Origin: Streptomyces canus
Lineage (GTDB): Bacteria; Actinomycetota; Actinomycetes; Streptomycetales; Streptomycetaceae
Direction: 5' to 3'
Length of the DNA: 64,000 bases
NCBI RefSeq assembly: GCF_030816965.1
Contig: NZ_JAUSYQ010000002.1
Location: 3,257,001-3,321,000, forward strand
Of the stretch, positions 1 to 9,081 are shown in pieces (the stretch's first letter is position 1; every line of letters starts with the position of its first letter). Position numbers and translations under genes: made by a program. The notes beneath the pieces were generated by a model. It worked only from the letters and a program-made list of their open reading frames with translations. It had not been told where the DNA came from and searched no databases.

Positions 1-1
1 C

Positions 2-61
2 GTCGTGGACGACGTACGCGATCAACTGTCCAGATATCGCCTCCGAAATGACCTGAATTAA
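2..61 (+). CDS. C-terminal end of an upstream gene (partial)
   Basis: The second forward frame is open from the window edge to a TAA at 59-61 and reads VVDDVRDQLSRYRLRNDLN at the end, a natural-looking charged C-terminus. Position just before fxsC suggests another FxSxx-locus gene, but the tail is not the FxSxx of the FxsA peptide. The family cannot be named from 19 residues. Confidence 0.4.
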   Translation, partial: VVDDVRDQLSRYRLRNDLN

Positions 62-147
62 GTGAACCTCCCAGGCCCTTGGTCAGGCACATTGTTCTTC
101 CGGTTCCAGGTGGCTCCGGCTACGGGGTCATCGACGCGCAGGGGGGC

Positions 148-1479
148 GTGTTGGACACACCTGACGGAGAGTGGGGGCAGGCCCCGGCCGAGGGGCAGCC
201 CTATTTCTTCCTCAGCTACGCCCACACCCCGCCGTGGGGGTCGGGCGGCGGCGACCCCGACCACTGGGTGCACCAGCTCTACCGGGACCTGTGCAACCAC
301 ATCATGGCGCTGACCGACCTGCCCGCCGGCGCCGAAGTCGGCTTCATCGACCGGGAGATGGGATCCGGCGTGGGGTGGCCGAGGAAGCTCAGCGAGAACC
401 TGGCCCGCTGCCGGGTCTTCGTACCGCTGCTGTCACCGCGCTACTTCACCAGCGAGATGTGCGGCCGGGAACTGTTCGCGTTCAACGAGCGCCTCCTGCA
501 CGCCAGGGCCGCCGGCGGACGCGAGGTGTCCGCCATCGTCCCGGCCCTGTGGACGCGCGTCGACTTCCACCAACTGCCGGACTCCATACGCCACATACAC
601 CTCGACCGCACGACCTTCGGCGACCGCTACGCGACCAACGGCTTCTACGGGCTCATCAAACTCAGCAGACTGCGCGACGAGTACGAGGAGACCGTCCTCA
701 CCCTCGCCCAGCGGATCGTCCAGGTGGCCGAGGAGTCGCCGCTGCCGCCCGGCCGGCTGCGCGACTACGAGTCGACACCGAGTGCGTTCCGGCCGCGCGG
801 CGAGGAACCGCGGCACATCCATCTGACGGTGGCCGCGCCCACCCGCGACAGCGTCCCCGAGGACCGGGACCCGCGCCCCTACGGCGAGGACGCGCTGGAC
901 TGGAACCCGTACCACTCCGAGTCGACACGCCCGCTGCCCGCCCTGGCGGAGGAGCTGATCCGCTCGCTGGACTACCGGCCCACGGTCTCCTCCTTCGACG
1001 ACGAGGACACCGACGGCCCCCTGTCCCCCGGCACCGGCGACGAGAGCGGAAAGACCGGCCGGCCGCGCATCCTGCTCGTCGACCGGTGGGCGCTGACCGA
1101 CGAGGAACGGCGGCGCAGACTGAAGGCCTTCGACGCCCAGGCCCAGCCCTGGGTGAGCGCGGTCGTCCCCTGGAACCGGGCCGATCTGCAGTGTCACGGC
1201 GACGAGGGACATCGCCTGACCACGGAGTTCGAGCGCACGCTCCCGCTGCTGCTGGAGCGCGGCAGACGCACCGACTGCCGTACCGCGGTCAACGGCGTCC
1301 CCACGCTCAAGGCGTTCACCGACGTGCTGCCCGCCGTCGTGGCGCACACCACCCGGCAGTACCTCAAACACGCGGAGGCCCATCCGCCGCCGGGTCCGCA
1401 CGTGCCCAGGCCCCGTCTGCTGGGCCCCATCCAGCCGCCGTACCCGGAAGGCGGACCCGACCACGGAGGAGAAGCATGA
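148..1479 (+). CDS. fxsC: TIR-like protein FxsC
   Basis: A TIR-fold protein of the FxSxx-COOH (cyclophane RiPP) loci. The N-terminal part (about residues 17-200) has the TIR-like signatures PYFFLSYAHTPP, then CRVFVPLLSPRYFTSEMCGREL. The C-terminal part (RILLVDRWAL followed by WVSAVVPWNRAD) matches what is known of the FxsC C-terminal domain. The reading frame is open from TTG 79, but GTG 148 is preferred because AGGGGGG lies just upstream and the protein then begins shortly before the TIR domain. Its stop overlaps the ATG of the next gene (ATGA), so the two are translationally coupled. FxsA and FxsB, the peptide and its radical SAM maturase, are not visible and may lie left of the window. The biochemical role of FxsC is not established. 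Confidence 0.85.
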   Translation: MLDTPDGEWGQAPAEGQPYFFLSYAHTPPWGSGGGDPDHWVHQLYRDLCNHIMALTDLPAGAEVGFIDREMGSGVGWPRKLSENLARCRVFVPLLSPRYFTSEMCGRELFAFNERLLHARAAGGREVSAIVPALWTRVDFHQLPDSIRHIHLDRTTFGDRYATNGFYGLIKLSRLRDEYEETVLTLAQRIVQVAEESPLPPGRLRDYESTPSAFRPRGEEPRHIHLTVAAPTRDSVPEDRDPRPYGEDALDWNPYHSESTRPLPALAEELIRSLDYRPTVSSFDDEDTDGPLSPGTGDESGKTGRPRILLVDRWALTDEERRRRLKAFDAQAQPWVSAVVPWNRADLQCHGDEGHRLTTEFERTLPLLLERGRRTDCRTAVNGVPTLKAFTDVLPAVVAHTTRQYLKHAEAHPPPGPHVPRPRLLGPIQPPYPEGGPDHGGEA

Positions 1480-4400
1480 CGGGCCCGCGCGACGGACGTG
1501 TCATCACTTTCTATTCGTACAAGGGCGGTACGGGCCGCACCATGGCCCTGGCCAACACCGCCTGGATCCTCGCGGCCAACGGCAAACGCGTGCTCGCCGT
1601 GGACTGGGACCTGGAAGCACCCGGACTGCACCGCTTCTTCCACCCGTTCCTGGACCCCAAGGCGCTGTCCGCGACCCCGGGGGTCATCAACATCATCCAG
1701 GACTACGCCTGGGCCGCGACCACGGGCACCCAGCGCCCCGACGACTGGCACCTGGCCTACGCCCAGGTCGAGCAGCACGCCGTGTCCATCCGGCCCGAGC
1801 GCTTCGACCTGCACTTCCCCGAGGGCGGCTCCCTCGACTTCCTCTCCGCGGGCCGCCAGGACCGGGCCTACTCGGCGGCGGTCACCTCGTTCGAGTGGGA
1901 CAACTTCTACGAGCGCCTCGGCGGCGGCACCTTCCTCAGGGCGCTCAGGGCCAGCATGAAGGGGACGTACGACTATGTCCTGATCGACAGTCGCACCGGT
2001 CTTTCGGACAACGCCGACATCTGCACCATGGAGATGCCCGACGTCCTGGTGGACTGCTTCACCCTCAGCGACCAGGCGCTGGAGGGGGCGGCGGTCGTCG
2101 CCCGCAGTGTCGAGGAGGGCTACCGGCCGCGCCGGATACGGGTCCTGCCGGTGCCGATGCGCATCGACGAGGGCGAGAAGGAGAAGGTCGACGCCGGCCG
2201 GGCGCTGGCCCGGATGCGGTTCGAGGGGCTGCCCAAGGGGGCGGACGGCCGGCCGCTGAGCCAGGAGGAGCTCAGCGCCTACTGGGGCAACGTCGAGATC
2301 CCCTACCGCCCGTACTACGCGTACGAGGAGACCCTCGCCACCGTCGGCGACGAGAGCGGCATCGCCAACTCGCTGCTGTCCGCCTTCGAGCGGCTCACGG
2401 CCGTCATCTCCGACCGCGAGGTCACCTCGCTGCCGCAGATCCCCGAACCGGTCCGGCTGCGCTGCCGGGACGCCTACCTCAGGCGCCGGCCGCTGACCAG
2501 CGTGGCCGATGTCGTGGTCGCGTACGCGGCGGAGAAGCGGATGTGGGCCGACTGGGTCGAGTACCTCCTCAAGCGGGCCGGCTGCGAGGTCACGCTGCAC
2601 GAGATCTCCACGGGACCGGTCGAGCCGGCGGAGACGACCGCCCACACCGTGGTGCTGCTGTCGAAGACCTTCCAGGAGTCCCGGTACGCCGACTCCGTCT
2701 GGCGTGCCCTCGGCGAGCGGACCCCGGACGGTGCCCGCAGCTCGGTGGTGCCGCTGCGTGTCGAGGAGGTCCCGCTCCCGGAGCCGTGCACCGACCTGCA
2801 CCGGCTCGACGAGACGGAGTGTGTGGCCGCACTCCAGCGCGCGCTGGAACTCCCGCTGCAGCCGGCGGAGAGCAGCCCGTCGGCCCCCCGTTTCCCCGGC
2901 ATCACCCCCGGCATCTGGAACGCGCCCCAGCGCAACACCACCTTCACCGGCCGGGCCCCGATCATGGACCGGATCCGCACCCAGCTGGGCGACCTGTCCG
3001 GCCCGCCGCAGCCGCAGGCACTGTTCGGGCTGGGCGGGGTGGGCAAGACCCAGCTCGCCATCGAGTACGTGCACCGCTTCATGGCCGACTACGACCTGGT
3101 CTGGTGGATGTCCGCCGAACACATCGACGACGTGGTCGCCTCGCTGGCCGAACTCGCCCCGCTGATAGGCGCGACGGGCCCCGAGGACGACATGACGAAG
3201 GCCAGCCAGGAAGCGGTGCAGCGGCTGTCCCGGGGGCTGCCGACCAAGCGCTGGATCCTGGTCTTCGACAACGCCGGCGATCCCGCGGAGCTGGCCCGCT
3301 ACTTCCCCACCGGGGACGGTGGGCACATTCTCGTCACCTCCCGCAACCAGGCCTGGTCCCAGCACGGGGCGTCCCAGCAGATCGACGTCTTCGAACGCAA
3401 AGAGAGCGTCGAGCACCTGACCCGGCGCCGCGAGGACGGCCTGACGGCCGAGGACGCCGACCGGGTGGCGGAGGCCCTCGGTGATCTGCCGCTGGCGGTC
3501 GAACAGGCGGCGGCCTGGCTGGCCGAGACCGCCACCCCGATCGAGGACTATCTGCGGCAGCTGGCCCGCCAGACCACCGAGGTGCTGGACCTCAACCAGC
3601 CGCCCGACTACCCGCGGACGGTCGCGGCCACCTGGAACGTGTCGATCGAGCAGCTGGAGAAGCGATCACCCGCGGCGGTACGGCTGCTGCAACTGTGCGC
3701 CTTCCTCGCTCCCGAGCCGATCTCCCAGCAACTGCTCTACAGCAAGGAGATGATCACGGCGCTCAAGCCGTACGACCCCTCGCTCCAGGAGAGCCTGCTG
3801 CTCGGCCGGGTCATCCGGGAGATCGGCCGGTTCGCGCTCGCCAAGGTCGACCAGAAGACCAACAGCCTCCAGGTGCACCGGCTGGTGCAGGCGGTGATCC
3901 GCGCCCAGATGCCCGAGGAGAAGCAGCAGGAGGCCCGGCACGTCGTGCACACCGTCCTGGCGGGCGCCCGGCCCGACGGCGACGAACCCATCGACGACCC
4001 GGCCACGTGGCCCCGCTTCGCCGTCATCTGGCCGCACCTGTCCGCTTCCGACGCCCGCAACTGCCGTGAGGCCGACACCCGTCGACTGCTCATCGACCGG
4101 GTCCGCTACCAGTGGAAACGCGGTGACTTCCTGGCCGCGAGGCGCCTCGCGGAGGACCTGCTCCAGCACTGGAGGCCGGTGCTCGGGGAGGACGACGTCT
4201 ACTACCTCTACCTGCGTTTCCACCTCGCCAACGTGCTGCGTTCGCAGGGGCGTTACGTGGAGGCCCGGGAGATCGGCGAGGACCTGCTGGAACGGCAGCG
4301 CCGGGAACTCGGCGAACAGCACCCGCACACCTACGCCACCATGTCCGCGCTCTCCAGCGACCTGGCGGCCCTCGGCGAGTACACGAAGGCGGTCGACCTG

Positions 4401-5396
4401 GCCGAGAAGGCGCACGACGGCTTCAGCGAGATCTTCCACGAGTCGCACCGGCGCACCCTCAGCGCGGCCAACAACCTCGCTCTCGCCCTGCGGATGGTGG
4501 GTAACTACGGCCAGGCGCGCGGCATCGACCAGGACACGCTCGACCGGCGCACGGCCGTCCTCGGCCCCGACCATCCCTACACGCTGGCCTCGGCCGAGCG
4601 CCTCGGCCGTGACCTCCGGGAGGTCGGGCGGTACGCGGAGTCGGTGTCCATCCTGTCGCGGGCGTACGCGGCCCACAAACGGATCCTGACCAGGGAGTTC
4701 CCCGGCACCCTGCGCTGCGCCAAATCCCTGGCGGTGTCGCTGCGCCGCAACGGCCAGTTGGAGGACGCCCGTCGGCTGACGGAGGCGACCCGCAAGCAGT
4801 ACAAGGACCAGTACACGGCCCCGACACCCGACTCGCTGGCCTGCGACCTGAACCTGGCGGCGGACCTGTTCGCGGCCGACGAACGGGACCGGGCCCGCGA
4901 GGTGGCCCAAGAGGTGCTTGCCGAGTACATGAAGGTTCCGGGCGAGGCGCATCCGTACACCCAGGCGGCCCTGAACAATCTGGGGATCTTCCACTGGGGC
5001 TGCCGGGACCTGGACGAGGCGGAGGCGGTGTTCCTCAAGGTGCTGCCCCGCATGAAGGAGGTGCTGGGCGAGCACCATCCGCACACCGTGTTCTGCAGCG
5101 TGAACTACGCCAACGTCCTCTACGACCAGGGCCGCTTCGAGGAGACGCGGGAACGGGACGAGGCGGCGCTGCCGGTGCTGCGCGAGGCCCTCGGCGGCCA
5201 CCACCCCGAGACGCTCGCCGTGGTCACCAACCTGGGGCTCAGCCTGCGGGCCCTGGGCCGGGAGAGCGAGGCCCGTGTCCTGCGCGAGGAGGCGCTGGCG
5301 GAGCTGCGCCTGCTGCTCGGCGAGGACAACGGCATCACCCTGCTGGCGAGCCGTGAGCGGCGGATCTACCGGGACCTGGAGCCCCTGTCCGTGTGA
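1476..5396 (+). CDS. fxsT: FxSxx-COOH system tetratricopeptide repeat protein (ParA/TIR/NB-ARC/TPR)
   Basis: A 1306-residue multidomain signalling protein. Residues 8-300 are a ParA/MinD-like P-loop domain (YSYKGGTGRT near residue 12; DSRTGLSDN near 170). Residues about 340-465 are a second TIR-like domain (VADVVVAYA, then TAHTVVLLSKTF). Residues about 490-800 form an NB-ARC module with Walker A GLGGVGKT (about 518) and VFDNAG (about 596). From about 900 to the end there are kinesin-light-chain-type TPRs with repeated LGEQHPHT and LGPDHPYT motifs. ATG 1476 overlaps the fxsC stop and has a GGAGGAG Shine-Dalgarno. The architecture is STAND/NLR-like: a nucleotide switch fused to a TPR sensor and a TIR. 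The TPR segment at 5132-5214 recurs as a stray copy at 5595-5677. Confidence 0.88.
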   Translation: MTGPRDGRVITFYSYKGGTGRTMALANTAWILAANGKRVLAVDWDLEAPGLHRFFHPFLDPKALSATPGVINIIQDYAWAATTGTQRPDDWHLAYAQVEQHAVSIRPERFDLHFPEGGSLDFLSAGRQDRAYSAAVTSFEWDNFYERLGGGTFLRALRASMKGTYDYVLIDSRTGLSDNADICTMEMPDVLVDCFTLSDQALEGAAVVARSVEEGYRPRRIRVLPVPMRIDEGEKEKVDAGRALARMRFEGLPKGADGRPLSQEELSAYWGNVEIPYRPYYAYEETLATVGDESGIANSLLSAFERLTAVISDREVTSLPQIPEPVRLRCRDAYLRRRPLTSVADVVVAYAAEKRMWADWVEYLLKRAGCEVTLHEISTGPVEPAETTAHTVVLLSKTFQESRYADSVWRALGERTPDGARSSVVPLRVEEVPLPEPCTDLHRLDETECVAALQRALELPLQPAESSPSAPRFPGITPGIWNAPQRNTTFTGRAPIMDRIRTQLGDLSGPPQPQALFGLGGVGKTQLAIEYVHRFMADYDLVWWMSAEHIDDVVASLAELAPLIGATGPEDDMTKASQEAVQRLSRGLPTKRWILVFDNAGDPAELARYFPTGDGGHILVTSRNQAWSQHGASQQIDVFERKESVEHLTRRREDGLTAEDADRVAEALGDLPLAVEQAAAWLAETATPIEDYLRQLARQTTEVLDLNQPPDYPRTVAATWNVSIEQLEKRSPAAVRLLQLCAFLAPEPISQQLLYSKEMITALKPYDPSLQESLLLGRVIREIGRFALAKVDQKTNSLQVHRLVQAVIRAQMPEEKQQEARHVVHTVLAGARPDGDEPIDDPATWPRFAVIWPHLSASDARNCREADTRRLLIDRVRYQWKRGDFLAARRLAEDLLQHWRPVLGEDDVYYLYLRFHLANVLRSQGRYVEAREIGEDLLERQRRELGEQHPHTYATMSALSSDLAALGEYTKAVDLAEKAHDGFSEIFHESHRRTLSAANNLALALRMVGNYGQARGIDQDTLDRRTAVLGPDHPYTLASAERLGRDLREVGRYAESVSILSRAYAAHKRILTREFPGTLRCAKSLAVSLRRNGQLEDARRLTEATRKQYKDQYTAPTPDSLACDLNLAADLFAADERDRAREVAQEVLAEYMKVPGEAHPYTQAALNNLGIFHWGCRDLDEAEAVFLKVLPRMKEVLGEHHPHTVFCSVNYANVLYDQGRFEETRERDEAALPVLREALGGHHPETLAVVTNLGLSLRALGRESEARVLREEALAELRLLLGEDNGITLLASRERRIYRDLEPLSV

Positions 5397-5853
5397 TCCG
5401 GGCCGGAGCGGCGCCGCCGAGTGAGGCGGCGACCGCTCGTCGGTGCGTCCGCGCGGCGACGCACTCGCACGGCCGGGCGCCCGCCCGTCAACGCGCCCGC
5501 ATGGGGAGACGCCCGGCATGGCAATACACCCGCACGTCCGCCCACCCATCCGCCGGCGCACCCGCACGGGCAGACGCCCCGCATGGGCAATGCACCGCTT
5601 CGAGGAGGCGCGGGAACGGGACGAGGCGGCGCTGCCGGCGCTGCGCGAGGCCCTCGGCTGCCACCACCCCGAGACGCCGGTAGACGCCCCGCATCGCACA
5701 ACACCCTCGCGTCCGCGCGCCCGCCCGTCAGCGCACGGGCAGACGCCCCGCATCGCACAACACCCTCGCGTCCGCGCGCCCGCCCGTCAGCGCACGGGCA
5801 GACGCCCCGCATCGCAAAACGCCTTCACGTCCGCGCGGCCATCCGCCCACCCG
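5397..5853. repeat. GC-rich degenerate repeat tract between fxsT and the hydrolase gene
   Basis: This 457-bp stretch has no credible gene. It is built from degenerate units beginning GACGCCCCGCAT or GACGCCCGGCAT at 5508, 5573, 5683, 5742 and 5801. Spacing is 65 bp for the first pair, 59 bp for the last two, and 110 bp where a piece of TPR-coding DNA (5595-5677) interrupts the series. All six frames read as arginine- and proline-rich shadow sequence. Confidence 0.75.
5595..5677 (+). pseudogene. Stray 83-bp copy of an fxsT TPR segment
   Basis: These 83 bases match fxsT 5132-5214 at 80 positions by direct comparison. The copy still reads as a TPR helix pair (RFEEARERDEAALPALREAL), then runs into tandem-repeat DNA. 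There is no start, no ribosome binding site and no full repeat on either side, so it is a displaced fragment. Confidence 0.8.
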
Positions 5854-5859
5854 TCAGTG
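5683..5859. repeat. 59-bp tandem repeat, two exact copies plus a degenerate third
   Basis: Units 5683-5741 and 5742-5800 look identical; 5801-5859 is a diverged third copy running into the end of the hydrolase gene. Because unit three touches the 3' end of the next gene, the array may have altered that protein's C-terminus. There are no unique spacers, so it is not a CRISPR array. Confidence 0.8.
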
Positions 5860-6732
5860 CGCCATCGCATCGGCGAGCAGCCAGTCCAGGACGGCCGGCA
5901 GGGCGCGGAGCGCGGCGAAGTGGGCCGAGGTGGGTTCCAGGACGGCCGTGGCACGCGGGATGCGGTCGGCGAGCCAGGAGGCGTGCGAGGCCGGGGAGAA
6001 GACGTCGTCCTTGCCGTGCCACAGCAGCACCGGCACCTTGATACGCGCCGGGTCGAAGCCCCAGGACGCGGTGAGGGCGAGGGCGTCGTCGATCCAGCCG
6101 TACGGCGAAGTGCGCAGCGCCTCACGGTAGTTGCGCAGCAGCATCGAGCGGATGGTGTTGTCCGAGACGATCAGCCGGTCGTCGGCGGTGAGGTCCTCGC
6201 GCAGTTCCTCCAGCAGGCGCGCGGGATTGCTGCGGATGGCGGCGGAGCGCGGAATGATCCCGGCAGCGAAACGCTCGGGGTCGGTGGCGGCCGTACTCAG
6301 GGCGGCGACGTTGGACGGCGCCATGCCCGCGTACCAGTCCAGTCCCTCGGCGTCGCGCGGTGCCCAGCCCACCATCGCCGCCGCCCTGGTGACCCGGTCG
6401 GGCAGCAGCGCGGCGCAGGCCAGGGCGTGCGGGGCGCCGGCGGAGCGGCCGGCCACCGCGAACCGGTCCAGTTCGAGGGCGTCGGCGACATCGGCGACGT
6501 CCTGGGCCACGTCCGCGACCCGGCGGCGCGGCATGCGGTCCGAACCGCCGTACCCCGGGCGGTCGTAGCTGATGAGACGCGCGCCGCGCTGGTGGAGGAA
6601 CATCGAGCGGGGTTTCGGCCCCACCCGGCTGCCGGGCATGCCGTGCAGGAGGAACACGGGGCGTCCGTGCGGATCCCCCGAGACCTCCACCCGTAACCGT
6701 CGTCCGTCCGCCGTACGCACATGGTCGGGCAC
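5854..6732 (-). CDS. Alpha/beta-fold hydrolase
   Basis: A 292-residue cytosolic alpha/beta hydrolase, probably an esterase or amidase-type enzyme; substrate unknown. The oxyanion loop is LLHGMPGSR (about residues 28-36). The nucleophile elbow is AGRSAGAPHA (Ser near 97), the acid is in WHGKDDVFSP and the base is the His in TSAHFAAL near the C-terminus. Length is usual for the family. The reading starts at GTG 6732; no ATG gives a better start because the first beta strands begin at once. It is transcribed leftward into the repeat tract, and the gene end abuts the degenerate third 59-bp unit. Confidence 0.85.
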   Translation of the reverse strand: MPDHVRTADGRRLRVEVSGDPHGRPVFLLHGMPGSRVGPKPRSMFLHQRGARLISYDRPGYGGSDRMPRRRVADVAQDVADVADALELDRFAVAGRSAGAPHALACAALLPDRVTRAAAMVGWAPRDAEGLDWYAGMAPSNVAALSTAATDPERFAAGIIPRSAAIRSNPARLLEELREDLTADDRLIVSDNTIRSMLLRNYREALRTSPYGWIDDALALTASWGFDPARIKVPVLLWHGKDDVFSPASHASWLADRIPRATAVLEPTSAHFAALRALPAVLDWLLADAMAH

Positions 6733-6927
6733 CGCCGCGCTCCCCCCACCCGAGGCCTTGACCGGGCCACGCTGCCCGAACCCTGCCCACGCGGGGGTAC
6801 GGCGAAACGAATTCGCAGGTCAAACGGGGCCGGAGACGGGTGGACCGACGCAGTTCGGCCACCTGGGCGAGGACTCGCCGTGACCGGTGACCGTGACCGG
6901 TGACCGTGGCGCGCGGGTCACGGCCGC

Positions 6928-7923
6928 TCAGAGGGCGAACCAGCAGCGGACCGTGGAGCCCTCCGGCCCGGTGTGCACCCGCACGAGGTCGGCGACGAGG
7001 TTGACCATGAGCAGGCCCCGGCCGCCCTGCCGGTCCCGGGAGGGCGGCCGGCGCCCTGCCAGCAGATCGCTGAGGTGTCCCCGGTCGCGGACCTCGCACA
7101 CCACATGACCGTCCTCGGCCCATACCCGCAGCAGGCCCGAACCGCCGCCGTGCACCACGCTGTTGGTGGTCAGCTCGGCGACGGCCAGCGCCAGGTCGTC
7201 GAGCCGTGGCCGCACGAGCCCGAACCGCGCGGCCACGTCGGTGGCGAAGTGCCGGATCTCGCCGAGCACATCGGCGACGAAGGCGTGGGCCGGGACGTCC
7301 GGGGCCGGCGGCAGCGGCGTGTTGTAGCGGGCGTGCACGGCCTCGAAGTCGTACCGTCCGCTCTCCTCCTCGCGTCCGGAACCGGCGTCGACGACCACGG
7401 GGTGGGTGGCGTAGGCGTCGGCGACGGCCTGCGGATCGAGGCGCCGGGTGTCGTACGGGCACAGGATGGTGACCGGGCGGCCCTGGAAGGCCGCGTTGAT
7501 CAGCGCCTCGTGCTGGACGCAGGCCGGGTACTCGGTGGCCGTGCGTCCGGCCCAGATCGGCTCACCGACGATCCGCACCCGGGTACCCGGCGGCTGCGCG
7601 TCGGCGAAGGCGCGCAGCACCCCCGGGATGATCCGGCCGGGGTTGCGCCCGGCCTCCCGCATGTCGAGGAACCGTACGGCCTCCCCGGCGCCGATCTTCG
7701 CCTTCAGCAGCCGCAGCTTCTCGGTGGGCACGGCCACGGCCACCGGTTCCCCGGCGGCGAGCGCCTTGCGTACGAACGGCACCACACCGGCGAGGTACTC
7801 CCGCTCGTCGCGGTAGAAGAGCGCGGGATGCACGAACGGACCCGCGGTCTCGGCCACGGCGTTCATGGCGTCGTCACCGCGCTCCCGCCCGACGGAAAGC
7901 GGCGCCGGGGCGTCTCGGGCCAT
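6928..7923 (-). CDS. MEDS-domain / anti-sigma ATPase regulator (RsbA-like)
   Basis: A cytosolic two-domain regulator. Residues about 20-185 are a MEDS (methanogen/methylotroph DcmR sensory) domain with HPALFYRDEREYLAGVVPF and TRVRIVGEPIWAGR. Residues about 210-330 are a GHKL ATPase of the RsbW/anti-sigma type, with N-box AELTTNSVVHGGG and glycine loops in DRGHLSDLL and GRGLLMVN. Such proteins sense a signal and bind a sigma factor or anti-anti-sigma factor. ATG 7923 has an AGG upstream and gives 331 residues; the frame is open seven codons further to 7944. It is divergent from the STAS-ANTAR gene, which is a plausible partner because STAS proteins are the classic targets of these kinases. Confidence 0.85.
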   Translation of the reverse strand: MARDAPAPLSVGRERGDDAMNAVAETAGPFVHPALFYRDEREYLAGVVPFVRKALAAGEPVAVAVPTEKLRLLKAKIGAGEAVRFLDMREAGRNPGRIIPGVLRAFADAQPPGTRVRIVGEPIWAGRTATEYPACVQHEALINAAFQGRPVTILCPYDTRRLDPQAVADAYATHPVVVDAGSGREEESGRYDFEAVHARYNTPLPPAPDVPAHAFVADVLGEIRHFATDVAARFGLVRPRLDDLALAVAELTTNSVVHGGGSGLLRVWAEDGHVVCEVRDRGHLSDLLAGRRPPSRDRQGGRGLLMVNLVADLVRVHTGPEGSTVRCWFAL

Positions 7924-8170
7924 ATGTCCACACCTGCTCTCCACTCTCCCGAACGGGCTGTCTTCCCTTCGATACGTCTCCCCACCAGAAACGTCTCTCC
8001 GCCACTACCTGGACGAGACCGCGTTTACCCCCGGGAAGCACCTGTCACTCCCCGATGCGCCGGGTGTACTCCCCGACACGCCGGGCAGGCGCATTCCAGC
8101 ACCGCCGGGCCCCGCGCGGCCACACCCTCGGACCGGACCGGGAACCGGTGGCGATCGGTGACTCAACGTC
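7924..8170. promoter_or_regulatory. Divergent intergenic region between anti-sigma ATPase and STAS-ANTAR genes
   Basis: Two signalling genes fire outward from this 247-bp stretch, so it must hold promoters for both. I looked for sigma-B-type elements (GTTT spaced from GGGTAT) and found only poor matches (GTTT at 8023-8026 with no proper downstream partner). No site is claimed. Confidence 0.4.
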
Positions 8171-8872
8171 GTGACGACTGTGGGGAGCAGCGAGGCGGAC
8201 ATGAGCTCAGCGGCACACACATCGCTCGCAGGCCGACTGGACAACCTGACCATCGACGCCGGCGTGGAGGGGGGCAGGGCCGTGCTCGTCCTCCGCGGCG
8301 ATCTGATGCACGGCTGTGCGGACACCCTGGCCAGGGCCCTGGCGCGGCTGCCGGACGGCACCGGCCGGGTGGACCTGGACATGACCGGCGTCGCGTTCAT
8401 GGACACGACGGGACTGCAGTTCCTGGAGGTCCTCGACACCTACGGCCGCCGCCGTCGGGTACGGGTGACGGCGACCGGCTGGAACGACCAGCCGCGCCGC
8501 GTCCTGGAGATGGCCGGTCTGGATCCCGACGATCCGCTGCACGGCCCCGGGACCCACCGCGAGCCCGTGCCCTCCGCAGTGGTCCTGGAGCGTGCGGAAC
8601 AGCTGAACCTGCTGCGCACGGAGGTCGAGCAGCTCCGGCAGGCGATCGTCACCCGCCCGGTCATCGACCAGGCACGCGGGGTCCTGATGGCCACCCATGC
8701 CTGCTCCTCGGACCAGGCATGGAACGTCCTGCGGGAAGCTTCCCAGCTCTCCAACACCAAGCTGCGCAAGGTCGCCGCGGTGGTCACGGCCGGGGCCGAG
8801 GGCGGTGGCCCGCTGCCGTCGCCGGAGCTGCGGCAGGCGCTGCGGACGGCCGTCGAGCGTTGTCTGAACTGA
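8171..8872 (+). CDS. STAS and ANTAR domain regulator
   Basis: A 233-residue regulator. Residues about 20-115 are a STAS (anti-anti-sigma) domain; the segment VAFMDTTGLQFLEVL has the usual Asp-Thr-Thr/Ser phospho-acceptor neighbourhood. Residues about 140-205 are an ANTAR RNA-binding three-helix domain (LRQAIVTRPVIDQARGVLMA). The combination suggests that phosphorylation or kinase binding controls RNA antitermination. The start is GTG 8171, with ATG 8201 an alternative. Its final ten codons lie in a 121-bp unit that is tandemly duplicated past the stop. It is divergent from the MEDS/anti-sigma ATPase gene. Confidence 0.85.
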   Translation: MTTVGSSEADMSSAAHTSLAGRLDNLTIDAGVEGGRAVLVLRGDLMHGCADTLARALARLPDGTGRVDLDMTGVAFMDTTGLQFLEVLDTYGRRRRVRVTATGWNDQPRRVLEMAGLDPDDPLHGPGTHREPVPSAVVLERAEQLNLLRTEVEQLRQAIVTRPVIDQARGVLMATHACSSDQAWNVLREASQLSNTKLRKVAAVVTAGAEGGGPLPSPELRQALRTAVERCLN

Positions 8873-9081
8873 GTGCCGAGCGGCGGATCGAGGAGCCGAC
8901 GGCCCTACGGACGGCGAGCCACGCGCCGGGACGGTGGGCGCACCGCTGCCGGGCGTGGAGCTGCGGACGGCGACCGAGCGTCGTCCGAACTGAGTGCCGA
9001 GGGGCGGATCGACGAGCCGACGGCCCTACGGACGGCGAGCCACGCGCCGGGACGGTGGGCGCACCGCTGCCGGGCGTGGAG
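8840..9081. repeat. 121-bp tandem duplication spanning the STAS-ANTAR stop codon
   Basis: Copy one is 8840-8960 and copy two is 8961-9081. I count seven mismatches, all in the first half; the last ~65 bp are identical. Both units begin CTGCGGACGG, and CTGCGG recurs at 9082, consistent with duplication across a short microhomology. Each copy carries the end of the ANTAR gene fused to a piece of an acyl-CoA synthetase gene. Confidence 0.85.

Noticed and set aside
1194..3416. Long minus-strand frame (740 codons) opposite fxsC/fxsT
   Set aside because: Antisense shadow of GC-rich coding DNA: no ribosome site, low-complexity Val/Gly/Arg/Glu text, while the plus strand has clear domain motifs.
3666..5753. 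Minus-strand frame of 695 codons opposite the fxsT TPR region
   Set aside because: Same shadow pattern; it extends into the tandem repeats and has no recognisable domain.
5683..5859. CRISPR-like array
   Set aside because: Units are direct tandem copies without unique spacers, and no cas genes are near.
5443..6696. Plus-strand frame of 417 codons across the repeat tract and the hydrolase gene
   Set aside because: It merely joins the TPR copy, repeats and the antisense of a well-supported hydrolase.
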